The position numbers and the translations under genes are program-made. Below the pieces are notes generated by a model. That model made no database searches and was not told the DNA's origin. It saw only the letters and a program-made list of their open reading frames with translations. From Chlorokybus atmophyticus (lineage: Eukaryota; Streptophyta; Chlorokybophyceae; Chlorokybales; Chlorokybaceae), in NCBI GenBank assembly GCA_009103225.1, contig RHPI01002262.1, forward strand, positions 27,693 to 91,692: a DNA stretch of 64,000 nt. Direction: 5' to 3'. Numbering within the stretch: position 1 is the stretch's first letter; every line of letters starts with the position of its first letter. Positions 48,631-60,800 of the stretch are shown here, in pieces.

Positions 48631-51428
48631 CTACCGACCGTGTGAGTGAGGACGTTTACACAACAACAACAACAACAGTTGCGACACACCACATGGTACG
48701 TAGTTGATGACATCATTCATAACTGGTTGGCCGCAATCAGCTCTCAGCTCTCGTACTACCTGGTGGCATGTTGTGAGGTCCGTCCAGCCAGTTTCTCCAA
48801 TGCTAAGCAGCTGCGCTTTCATCGACTTGTCGGCAAACACAGCTGCCTCAACAGCGGCGCGTGCAACTGCGGGCACAATGTACTCCGCAGGCAAGCGTCT
48901 GCTCTGCTCTGAGGTGCGAGTGTGCAACACCTGGGCTGCCGCACACCATCGTACTTTAGCAATCGCGTTGGACACAGCATCACCTGCTGCGGCTGGCGTG
49001 GCAAATGCAACCCCAACCACCTGCACACGTACACAACGTTGATCGACTACACGCCAACACACATGCGCACACAGCTGATAATGTTGGCGTACATTGGCAG
49101 GTCTGTCAGTGAGGACGGTGTGGTGCGGATGCGTATCACGAGAGACGTCATCATCACACCAAAGCATGTGAGCAAAGTCACAGACCATCAAGCGGCCCGC
49201 GGCATCGGCATCGATGCAGTATGTTGGGTCATGCACATCCACCAAACCGTCCACCAGCAGCACGTGCTCCAAGCCCATGTAAGCATCAAACGCCTGCACC
49301 ATGAGGAGCATGCCCACGAGCAATGGAGATGGATACCGCATACATTGCAACTTCACCTTGTACATCCCGAGCTTGACCGCAACAGGCAGCGAATTGGCCT
49401 TGTGTGTGGGCCAAGTGTTGTCTAACGATTCATTAGGATACATGCGGAATGCCTTGTCTCTGATCTCATACGCTGCCACCATATCGGCTGGGAGATAGCC
49501 TGGAGTCTGGCTCTCACCCAAGTCCACGCAGTCCCAATATGGATACGCTTGCGACGTGAAGTTGGCAAACTGTGATCCCCACTGCCTCTGCCAAAACCGC
49601 AAGACTTGCATCAGGATGAGCACGCGTAGCCCTGTCGAAGAACACATTCACATCACACAACTTGGCACACATACCAGGTTGACGGCTCGGTGCTGAGCGT
49701 CTGGATAGAATGTGACTGAGCTGGGCCCGTACGGGAAGGGGCTTATCGTTGCTTGTCGCCAAACTGTAGTATACACCTGTGGCAGGTTGTGAGTGAGAAT
49801 GTGTGTGTACACGACTGCAACTGCAGTTCCAAGGCACACATGTGCTTGCAAACAAGCGCACGCACCGTGTCATGCCCTTCGTCCAATCCAGATGTGAACA
49901 AGGACCCGCGTGCATGTCCTTCATTCCCGCGCGTCATGTCAAGGAAGTAGCGATCCATGAATGCACGTGCACGGCAGGCGGCCGCAGCCTCGCTCAGCCC
50001 CGGAGCAGGCTTGACCTACATTGATCAGTAAATCAGTGACTATGGTTGCTGCTACGATAATAAAACAGAGCTGATGTGATAATAGGTGGTGCAAGCACCT
50101 GCTGCAGCAATTGCGGCCATCGCCAATCGTAAAACCGCGCGTAATTATCTGCAGCCAATGGGGACCACTTGTCGTCATCTCCCGGGTACAAATACGCGCG
50201 TATCTGGTCGGTTCTGTTCTGCAACAACATGACAACGAGTTGCCCATCCCCATCTTCCATCTTCAGCTTGTTTATCATGTGACAAGCGCGCCCTTGGCTA
50301 GAGCATACATAGACAATCCATAGCCAGCAGTGTGTGTCATGCTGCTGAGAAGTATGAGTCTGACTGCCATCATCACCGGCGACTCATACGGCGCCAGGGC
50401 ATCGCCTAGCATCGCCCGTATGTAACCTGCACACGGCAAGTACTTGGCATTGATATGGTCACGCGATGCGATTTCATGCATACGCTATGTGCAATGCCAC
50501 ACACACACGCGCACGCGCACGCGCACACACAGACACACATGCGCACGCATGCGCGCACACGCGCACGCGACCGTGACAGCAATTGGCAAAAGGTTTCGGC
50601 AAGTCATACTGTGTAGCGTACACGAAATGGTGAGCGCACAGGAAAAGACGGGTCCAACACCTACTACTACTACTTCACACAAACCTGGGGTATCCAGTCC
50701 ACGAGCATTCCAGAAGCCGGTGCCCGCATACATGTTCCTCCTCCACTGCTCGGGATTGTTCTCTAAGTACTGCTCGTGCGGCAGCTGCCTGGTTGGGTGG
50801 GATGGATCCATCACACAACTGAAGTCATAAACTAAGGCCCCCAATCAAACTCACAGATGATGAGTAAAGTGTGTTTACTACTGTCACCTCAGCTGAAAAG
50901 ACTTTGCGCAAGAGATCAGGGTCAGTTAGGCACACATGCTGCAGCTGCTACCAGGGCTGTGTATACGACAGTATGTATGTATGCATGTAAGACACACAGA
51001 CGCAGAAGCTGCCGAGCAAATCAATTTGACGTTCAATCGTTGCTTCCTAAGGATGCCATCATACCAGCATGGTCACACTCAACTCACCTTGTCCAGTAGC
51101 CGTAGCTTGGGGCCTCCCAGACGGAGTAGTCTCCCTCAGGATCAAGGCGCTCGCAGGCTGCGGCTGCGGCTTCAGCTTCATGCTGTTGTCGCCGCTGCTG
51201 CTGCTCCAGGAGAAGGCGCCGCCCGCCCGCAGAGGATGCTGAACGCCAGCTGTGCGCTCCAGCAGCGACGGCGACAGGTGCCAGCTGCAGGAGGAGAGCG
51301 AGGAGGAGAAGCCACACCACCACAGCCGCAGGAGCAAGCCGCAATCTACTCACACGTTGCTGCTGCTGCTGCTGCTTCTGCTGCGGTTCCCTCCTAGCAA
51401 GCTTAGGCGCGCCACCATCACCAGCCAT
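48631..51428 (-). CDS. unknown single-pass membrane protein
   Basis: Eight exons join in frame to about 624 residues: 51428-51088, 50818-50685, 50426-50284, 50218-50099, 50015-49866, 49776-49675, 49587-49093, 49020-48631. The N-terminus is Gln-rich, then a strong hydrophobic span (VVVWLLLLALLLQLAPVAVA, about residues 36-55) suggests a signal anchor. The large downstream part is rich in Trp, Tyr and Pro (LENNPEQWRRNMYAGTGFW, KWSPLAADNYARFYDWRWPQ, FMDRYFLDMTRGNEG, SQAYPYWDCVDLGE, DNTWPTHKANSLPVAV), a texture common in extracellular or lumenal enzymes. No family was recognised. The 84-base intron between the last two listed exons is a multiple of three and has no stop, so it could be retained. 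The last 20 or so codons after VMNDVINY may belong to another exon. The start ATG at 51428 is preceded by open frame to 51572. Confidence 0.65.
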
Positions 51429-52969
51429 GAGCCAGACACCAGCGCCTCGAACGGAGGGCTGCTCAGCTCGTGTGGGCGGGCTGGCACTCGTGGCTGCTTG
51501 AAGAGAGAAGGCTTCATTTTGAGTTCTACGCCGTGGTACACCTCGGGGTACACGTCCAAGTTGTGCCCACATCCGACCGCGCTAACATTCCGCAGGCCAC
51601 AGACAGTCAACAACTCACGCTTATTATCATTATTATCGCTTAGCCTGTCACATCAACTTGACACCACATCACAGCAACAGCGGCGCAGAGAAGAGCAGGA
51701 GGAGGGTGTGAAGGGGGGTGAAGTGCCAGGGTGTGTAGACAGAGAACAGGGTATGTGGTCTTGCATGCAAGTAGTGCGAGTCACACCCATCCGTCAAGAC
51801 AGGCCAGGTCACTGAGACCACCAGTAGTAGAGCGTTGCTCTTTCTTCATGACATATGCCTCCCAATACGGTGTACAGTGCTGCGCTACCGCAGAAGCGGT
51901 CCCATTGGCCTTTCTTCAACCTCCGTAGTGCAAGCACAAGACTTGTTGTGGTCATCAGGCTTATGAGGTGCCCAAGTTAATGTGTACAAGAACTGTAGGA
52001 ACTCGTGCAACTTGCAAATATGCTATGCTATGCTATATACCCTATGCTTGAGCATGCTACCACAAGCCCAACCAACAACAAGCGTTCACCAACTTGCAGC
52101 ACATGTTATGGTCAGTACAGTACAGTAGTAAAGGTAGATAGGTAGGTGACTACAGTGTAGGGGTGCGGCTGATTGGGGGGGCCGGCATTTCGGGTCATTT
52201 TCACCATGCACAGGCTTCCCACACAAGCCACCCACGACTGTTGGGTTGCGCGGCAGTATGCGCGGCCCGCCTGCCTCTCACCAGCTGGGCGGCGACTACT
52301 GGCCTTTCCGCCGTTGGATCCACATGAGATGCAATTGCTCTATTACATGCCCATGAAATGTCAAAATGGCCAATCATAAAAGTGAACATGAAGGAACATG
52401 TTTTCATATTATCATGCATAACCGGCGGTGACCCAGGGTAACCAATCATTGCAATGAATGCCCGATTCAACTAATCATATCCAATACTGACACACAAGTC
52501 TTTAATTAATGGATATCGCATAATGCGTTTTTAAGTTACCCCGTGTATCGTAAACATAGCATTCAACCACGCTAACACTTATTGTTTCAATGTTACCATA
52601 ACATTGAAATGCTGGTATACTTCAGATCCTGAGTTACCAATGCTGCGGTCACCACTTTTCGGCTAAAAATGTTCATTTTGAAGTTAACAATTGTGAAACT
52701 AAATCCAAGAATTATTACACATTTCGGGCCAAAACTATTTACAAGACAATCCATACTGTTTACTGTTGTGGTAGCAAATGGAAAAAATAAAATCAAAATG
52801 CTTGACGGGGGCCGTACGCGAGCCGTTTGTGTCTCTACAGTTTCAAAGAATTAGTCGTAGCACACGATATTGTAACATTTTAAATTCAAGGTAAATTCAA
52901 CCAAATTAGCGTCGTTTGACCACCATTTGATCACATACCACGATAAGGTTGATAAATTTGCTAACCATG

Positions 52970-53290
52970 ACAAACGCCGTTGCCGCGGATGTGCAAATTA
53001 CTGCAGATGCTCTGAAGAACCAAAGGTGGTGGCACGTTTGTGCACATGCACACCACCACATACGCACATGCGCATGAACGCCAACGTGCGTGAACCCGCT
53101 CATGCCGGCACATACACACACTCTCACACAATGATGGATTTTCGCATGCAAACCGCAATAGAGAAGAGCAGAGAGGTGAGCATTGCCAAGGTTGCGGCAG
53201 CTGCAACAACGACAACAATGCGTCAATGCGTACAGCCAGCCCCCCCCCGGCGCCATCTGATATCTTGCGTTACAAGTTCAAGTTAGCAGT
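52970..53290 (-). repeat. possible interspersed repeat, copy 3
   Basis: CA/CG alternating sequence (53035-53125), a block GAGAAGAGCAGAGAGGTGA, then GCAGCTGCAACA and a C run before GGCGCCAT (53240-53257) recall the order seen near 45120-45280 and 46020-46060. Similarity is patchy, so orientation and extent are approximate. Confidence 0.35.
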
Positions 53291-54063
53291 AGCCTTTAAT
53301 TCGCAATGCCATGGTGTAGTATTGGAGCAGCCTGCTCTATACTAAGCATTCACGCAGCATGAAATGCTAATCAGAGCAACGCTATATCAGTGCAGCATTT
53401 GCAAGTTACGAGTTATGCAACCCTTGTGATATGGGTGTCGATGACAAACACATATAACAACCACAATGTTGCAATGAGCTTGGTAAAGACTGTGTTTTGC
53501 GCGTTGACAGCATGACAAAGGCTGATACTATTGTGAAATGATGAGTTTTTTGAATGGTTCCTCACGGATGTGAATCATGCCTTAATGTGACAATCGCATG
53601 GTTCCTCACCTCAACTGATGTTTGTTGTTAATATCACTTTCTCATGACAAAGCATGATAGACTGAATTGCCAACACATAGGAAGAAAGCATCAAGCAGCG
53701 GGGCAGGTTCGCAAGGCATGATGTCATCACCTACACAACAGCGTATACACGATGTATATCTGCACATTCATTTGTGCGCATATACTCATACAACTCCTCT
53801 TACGCCGCTGGTATAGGTAAGCGCTGCGCGCCATCGGTCTGCGTGTCTCTTGCCTATAGTATACCTGCTTTGGTCCTACACGCACACAAATACAAGTATC
53901 CCTCCGAAGACTATGCCTAACCTAGTTGAGCTCAAGTGATCAGTATAGTTGATAACTATACGCGCGCGCGCGCGTGCATGCATTCATTTGACAGGCCAAA
54001 GGACTATTGTGCGTGTGTTGTCGTGAATAACCAACGACCTACTTGTCTCTATAACTGTAGCAT

Positions 54064-54111
54064 GCTTGAATACACAAGCAGACATATGCTATGTCTGCTT
54101 GTGTTTCAAGC
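54064..54111. repeat. long inverted repeat (hairpin) with one bulge
   Basis: Arms of 21-22 bases around the loop TGC: ACACAAGCAGACATA pairs perfectly with TATGTCTGCTTGTGT, and GCTTGAA/TTCAAGC extends the stem beyond a one-base bulge. It lies about 350 bases past the stop codon of the minus-strand gene at 54457, so it may lie in its 3' flank or be a foldback element remnant. Confidence 0.85.
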
Positions 54112-54456
54112 CCCTCATTTACCCTCTACATGTGTTCATATGCGCACGGATGACCAACTACCGGGTTTGGACATAGCAATGCATGATGTGCATAGCAAAG
54201 TTGACTAACACAGTGTGCACAAGCAACACACGTAGAGCATGCACGCTCGTGCGACACACGTTTCACATTGATATCAAGTGTAGAATGTCAGCAAACTATG
54301 TGAATACAACTTGCTATCCCGCACAACTGCCACACAGCTACGGCTTCATACACTACCACACAGCACAGCATACAAGTCCTCGTTATCACCAACATGACAG
54401 ATGACAACATATACAACGGTAACATGCACACACACAGCCCGTTGCACCTTGCTACT

Positions 54457-56877
54457 CTACTCGCCTCCATGAACTTGCGCAGACACTGTCAGCCACTTGG
54501 CATAATCACCTCTCATCAGAAGAGCCCGAGCTCGAGCCTGATGGTCATTGATAGAAAGCTTTGCCATGGAGGCAGCGAAGGTTGTTGCATCATCGAGCGA
54601 AGCCACCTCTGTACAAAAGATTGAATTATGTGTGTTCATGCGTGTCAAGCGATGTATCATCATATGCGTGTTTGTTATTACCATAGTCAGTTGGGGTGCC
54701 ATCGATGACTCCGCGACCGTTGCGCCCTTCACCCCACATGATAATGTGTCCCCACTCATCACGCTTGGCCCTCACTGTCTGGCCTGCACACACAAGCTTG
54801 CATAAGCGCCACTTATGCGTGTTGGCACACATATCTGCGCACAAGTCGCTCTCACACTTACCAAGCACGCCGTGTGCTTGTGTCGAGAGTCTGTTTGTAA
54901 CAAAGGATGAGCCACACATATCAGACGGTCACGAGTGCAATGTATGCATGCACAGAAAGGAAGCAGATGCAATCAAGAAAGCCTGCCTGATGCTGTTGAG
55001 TTGCAGGTCTATGTACATGCCGTGGTGGATGCGGATGTAACAGTCGGGTGCTGACATTGTCACCATGGGTGAGTTCCAACCAGCATCCTGAAACAGCAAC
55101 AATGAGTGAGTACAACGGGTATCGAGAAAACAAAGAAGTATCATGACAGACGCACACAAATATACACACTGTCAAGCGCGCACACGCGCACACACGCGCA
55201 TGTTGGCAACCCCACACCTTCCAACTGCGAGTAATATTGACGCTTTCATCCAGCTGAACGACTTCTCCTTCAGCGCTATCGATAGCAACTCCATCCCACT
55301 TGGCAGACTTTGAGCCAATACTGCTGCCAACCTGTTACCCACAAACCACACCCAACACAACATGTTGGTGACGACGCACAAGGCAACATGTTTATGCTAA
55401 GACAGTGATGTCATTCACCTCAAGCCAAGGGGAGTTGAAGCCCAGGCGGACAGACACCGCGGATATCACCGTGGCGTTCGGGCCCCACTTCTCGTCATCC
55501 ACGCGGTGGGCAAAGCGGCCGTTGACAACAAACCCACTCTGAGGGTCGTAGATCAGGCAGTAGGCCTGTGTGTGGGTTGGGGTGAGTGCGTGCGCGCGTG
55601 CGTGCGCATGCCTGGTATGGATGTGCAGGCATAAGTGTGCGTGTGCGTGTGCTGACATGCGTGAAACCGTACACCAGGTGCACATGCGTGTCACGCACAT
55701 GCTCACCAGGTGCTCACATGCACAGATGCGTGCGTGCGTACACCCGGTTACATTAACCCCACACCTCATCAGGCCAAGCACCCGTGACATTGTCAGGGCC
55801 AGAGCCCATAAAGTCAAACTTCTGTCCAAGGAAACCCTGCACAGAAGGACAGGAGTCAAGTTGGCACACATGCACACATACATACGCATTGAGTGACGCA
55901 TGCACACCTGGAAGTGCGGGTCTGCATAGCCGCTGATGAGCTCAATCGGCCCCGAAGCCACGAGCGATGTTGAAGGCGGGTATGCGCTAGCATTCACAAC
56001 AAACACTTGCACAACCTCGACGGCATCTGTCGTCTCGATGTCCTGATGACCAAGGGGTTGGGTTGTTGTCAATCGCACTGAGCAGCAAACCAACAAGCAA
56101 CATGCTGGCTCAACCCACCCCACCTCGATCAGATGTGTAAACGGATAGCAGCACCGGCTCACGCGCTGGAAAGCAATGCTCACAGTACCACTGGATAAAA
56201 GACAACATCATCATCACCACCACCAACAACAACAACAGCACCAGCATTATCATCAAAAGCAACAACATGTGTACTTGACAGCCTCCGGGCAGGTGTCGGG
56301 AGTTGGGTTTACAGTCCACGGGTTGGGCGGGGGTTCGCTGGTGTTGTTGACGGTCGTGTTCTGGCACACGATGAACACGTCTGTTTCGGTGAGGAGTCGC
56401 ACTGTGGCCAACGGGTACGTCAAACCGCTCAGCTCGAGGGTGACTGAGAGGGTGTTGCGCAAAATCTGAAGGCTAGCGGATCCCTGGACAGGCTGTACAC
56501 ATACACATGTTCACGCACGTGCACACATACACATGTACACGTGCGCATGTGTGCGTGCTTGGGTGCGCGCGCGCATGCGTGCACGTGCACAAGCACACAT
56601 GTGCACCCACCAGCAACGGGTACATATACACGCACTCATGTCCGCACGCATCCGTTCTCAAAGTAGCACGCAAAATTGACAATGACAGCACGCCGATATC
56701 GATAGCAGTGGCTCTCACACATTCAATGATGGTGTGTGTGCGTACCGCCTGGAGGGTGTCATTGCTGATGATGTTGGCGCTGGCGATGAGCGGGGTGGGA
56801 TCGGCACGGACAGGGATTAACACCACAATTACACACACCAACAGCAGGATAGACCCGTGCACACGTGGTGGCGCCAT
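54457..56877 (-). CDS. secreted protein with ADPHF (root-cap/VWD-like) domain
   Basis: Eleven exons join in frame to 409 residues: 56877-56746, 56483-56280, 56165-56124, 56042-55908, 55836-55765, 55565-55419, 55331-55218, 55087-54987, 54890-54862, 54783-54682, 54608-54457. Residues 1 to about 25 (MAPPRVHGSILLLVCVIVVL...) are a signal peptide. An N-glycosylation-rich Cys/Pro region (QNTTVNNTSEPPP) is followed by SGYADPHFQ, GFLGQKFDFMGSG, LIYDPQSGFVVNGRF and VISAVSVRLG. An ADPHF...FDFxG...VNxxF order is shared by plant root-cap/LEA-related proteins and recalls GDPHF of von Willebrand D domains; the family is secreted and its biochemical role is unclear. The C-terminal part (EWGHIIMWGEGRNGRG, then a helical stretch) is unfamiliar. 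The exon ending at 54987 seems to use a GC donor (CAG then GCAGGC); an alternative GT donor about 35 bases on also keeps the frame. Confidence 0.72.
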
Positions 56878-57388
56878 AGAGATCACACAAAGAGTCTCAC
56901 TACACCAGCAACAACAGCACTACCATCAACCACAACACTAACAACGACCGCAACAACGACAAACAGTACTTATATACCAACACCAATGCCGGCAACGACA
57001 TTGATGTTAACGCCCGCAGCAGCTTGTCAGCATGCGTCAGGCGTCATGCAAGTACCCTATTTTGTGCCTTGGTTGGGCTGCTGCAAGAGGGACAGGGCTG
57101 CAAAGAGACACACAGATTATCTGACAAGACCAACCGACATGTGTGTATGTGTGCGTCAAGTCATTGGTCCTTGAACTTGGCTTTGAGCATGATGTGTGCG
57201 CTCAAGGGCAACATTGCAGAGGAAATGAACAGTAAGCTACAACTGCTGCTCTGTGTACCTGGGAATTCTTTGATTTGGTAGTGTTTGGGCGTTATTACCA
57301 ATGCAGTCCTCATTGCCAACATAAGTCGGCCCAAGCATGCAGTCTGACAAGCGCACCTCACTGAATGATAAACAGGCAAACGGAGTGC

Positions 57389-57425
<37 letters not shown>

Positions 57426-57812
57426 ACATTGGGATTGTCACCACGTTACGAGCCAATGACCAATGAAGATGATACCAACAGGTTTATCTGTATTATTTGG
57501 AGCGTAACCCTCAACAGCCCCAACCCGAGTCTCAAGCAGTGCACGTCACATGCACATAAAATAAAGGCACAGGTACGCCTCGCTGCGTCGCCGTTTTCGG
57601 GCAGGCGCCTCTGCTTGCTTGCCCAAATCGGCGTGTGCACAGTGTGTGATATAAGCTGAGAGAGACACTCACAATGCGTCGCAGCAGTAGAAGTGCATGA
57701 AGAACGAGCAGCTTAGTGAAAGCACTGCAACAAGCAAGCAAGCAACCAGTGACTGCATCCACGAAACCAATAAAAGACCGCTAGTGCGGCGGCGTCGGCG
57801 GCGGCGTCATCC
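56878..57812. other. divergent promoter region
   Basis: Lies between the starts of the ADPHF gene (-) and COG4 (+). Holds CAA/ACA-rich sequence (56900-57000), a perfect CA microsatellite (57390-57419, continuing to 57428 with one change) and a GGC-rich stretch (57785-57810) just before the COG4 ATG. Confidence 0.5.
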
Positions 57813-60800
57813 ATGTCGTCGTCGTCGGCCTCGGCCCTCCCCCCCTCCCTGTCCGTCCCCTCCCTCTCCTCCCTGTCCTCCCTCCGCGACGTGGGCGCCA
57901 TGGCCCGGATGCTGGGCGACGCCCTGTCCCGGGAGCGAGCCGTGGAGGGCGACCTGGAGGGGCTGATGGGGATGAGGGGGGCGCTGGAGAGAAGAATCAG
58001 GGGGATCATCACGTCGGCGGAGGTGAGTGCTGAAGTGAACTGGTGCACTTGTGTATGTGTGTGTGTGTGTGTGTTGGGGGTTTGGTTGCTGGTTGGTGAC
58101 GTTTGCATGATTGCTTTCAGTGCGTCGAGTGAGTTGTTTCTGTAAGAAGGTTGTTAAGGTTGTGCTGCTTGTCCCGCAACCAGAGTGTGATGTAAGCGTG
58201 TCTGCGCAATGGGGATGATGCCTGCTCATGTTGCGCATACTTGTGTGGTCAGTGCATTCAGTTTTGTGGTTTCTGTATGCTGCCATCTGCACCCCTACTC
58301 ACTTCATTGTGGCCAGCGAGTCTGGTTGTTTGTTGCATGCAATACACGCACCCACCCACCCACCCACCATGCGCGCACGCACGCACGCACACGTACACCC
58401 ATGAGTCAGAGATAAATGTGCAACTACAACTGCGTGTCAGTCACAACATGAAACAACCGCAATGCCGCCAGACTGTGTGACTGATCATCTCTGTCGTATG
58501 TGCATGCTCATGCTCGCTGCATGTGCAACCGATCAGGTGTTGGATTTAGTGAAGGCAGAAGCGGAGCAGATGGCCTCGAGCGTGGGCTCCACCGCCGCCC
58601 TCGCAGAACGCGTCTCAGGCAAAGTACGGCTGCGAATGCATGCATGCATGATGGCGTTGCGTGCCTGTCACACCCAATCACATGTCCATGCGCATGGTGT
58701 ACACGTTTGAGCACACACGCATGCGCAGGACCACATGTGTGTGCATGCATACGCCTGTGCACATGGCCACGCACGCGCATGTGTGTTTGATATGATGTCT
58801 CACGATCATATAACGTTCGATTGACACACAGGTGCGCGAGTTGGACCGCGCGCAAGGGCGTGTGAGCGAGTGCATAGCGAGGATCAGTACCATAGTGGAC
58901 CGCGCCAACTGCATCGAGGGCGCACGCACAGCCCTCGACGCCGCCGACTATGAACAAGCAAGCAACATGTTGCGCTTGTCCTGTCACAGAGTTAAAGTAT
59001 ATCTCTGTTGCTTGCTGCTGATTGTGTGTGGCATGCACAGGCGGCCCACTTTGTGCAGATGTTCGTGCAACTGGATGCTGACCTCGCGGGCAGCCCGGAA
59101 TCAGAATCAAAGCAAGCCCACGAGCAGGTACATGTGTGTGTATGAGTATGATCACTGCGACTGCATTCGAAAACAGACACACATACACACACGCACGTGC
59201 AGTTGCAAGTGCACATTGCGACATGTGCACACACACGCGCTTGCAAGGATGTACAATCACCAATACGCACACGCACTCACGCACACACGCACGCTCACTC
59301 GTGCTTACACGCACACGCACACGCGCACAGAGCAGTGCGCACACGCAGCCACCCACCCACACGCACGCGCACGCGCACACACTCACACTCGCACTCTGTA
59401 TCCCACAGCGTGCCGCGATGGCGTCCTCCCGTCATCGTCTCGAGCAGATCGTCCGTTCATCGTTCTCCGCTGCCGCCGAGTCGCGCGACCACGCGGCGGC
59501 TGTCAAGTACGCGCGCCTGTTCGGGCCGCTCGGACTGCAGCAGGAGGGATTGTCTGCATATGTTGGGTACCTGAGAGCGGTGGTGGCAACGCATGCAAGA
59601 GACGAGTTTGAAGTGAGTGAAAAGGCCTGGCAGTCATACAACATGCATATGCGTATAGACAAGATTTGTGTATGTGCACACACGTGTTCACGTACGTGTA
59701 CGGCTACACGTACACATACACAAACCCGTTCACTTTACATGTACATGTACACGCACATATACACATACACAGACATGTACACCCACATGTGTATGGTCAG
59801 TGTACGTGTTGTACGTGTACATACACATACAAGCACATGCGCGTACACGCTATCACACCTGTAACATATGCCAATACTACTCACACTCTTCTCATCTGCA
59901 GGCTCTTTGTGACTCTTTGGATCGGCCTTCCGTTGTGCCCTCATCGCCGCGGCCAACATTTGTCGGTGTGCTGGGCAACCTGTTCAAGGACGTCGTGGCG
60001 TGCGTCGAAGACAACGAGGACATGCTAAGGGAGACGTTTGGGAACGACGCCGTGCTGCGAGCCATGGTCGAGCTGCAGGTATGTGTGGTGGCAGGGTGTG
60101 TGCACGTGGGTGAGCGATGCACACCCACATGAACACAACAACGACACATAGGCACGTGCGCACCCACACCCACACGCGCACACGCGCGCGCACATGTATG
60201 CGTGTCATACACGCGCGTGCACATGCACGCGATCATCGTGTATGCATATGTACAGCATGTGTGTATGTGTGTATGTGTGTCTGTGTGTATACTTATGCGC
60301 GTGTGGGCCAATAATGACACAAGGTTTTGGCTTGTGGGTCACAGGTTGAGTGCGATAGGAGAGGCGCGCAAGTTGTGAGTCGTTACATCGAAGAGAGGCG
60401 CATGAACGCGCTGGTGAAAGAGATCACCGCCAAGAAAGGCGGCAAGTCCGAGACCGAGCAGGTGTGATACCCAACATACTGGCTCGGCCCTTCATGTCTG
60501 TGAGCGTGTTTACCGGATGTATGTGTACGTGTGGATTTGCAGGTTGACCCGCGCACGGTGGAGGGATACCTGGAAGAGATGCTGCTGCTGGTGCAGACGA
60601 CAGAGGAGTACACGCGCTTCATGCTCGAGAAGATGCGCGAGGCGCCCGCCACAACCACGTCCATACTACCCGTCGCAGCCAACTCGTTCAAGACCGGCCA
60701 ACTCGCACGCACGATACAAGTACGCACATGACTCAAGAAGAAGTATGCGTGTGGGCACACGTACATGTGCACATATATGCGCATGTACGTGGGCACGGAC

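Larger units (their letters stand above)
51429..54456. other. gene-poor stretch with repeat copy and hairpin
   Basis: Includes AT-rich sequence (52380-52960), a diverged copy of the interspersed repeat (about 52970-53290), a CGCGCG run (53960-53976) and the hairpin at 54064-54111. Open frames are short and scattered. No gene could be supported. Confidence 0.45.

Noticed and set aside
57161-57427. CRISPR-like or satellite array suspicion from repeated CACACA blocks
   Set aside because: A simple CA microsatellite with no spacer structure; CRISPR arrays are not expected in nuclear DNA.
58508-59386. 292-codon minus-strand frame over COG4 exons and introns
   Set aside because: It is made of CA/TG alternation in introns and antisense of real exons; Cys/Val/His-rich composition is typical of such tracts.
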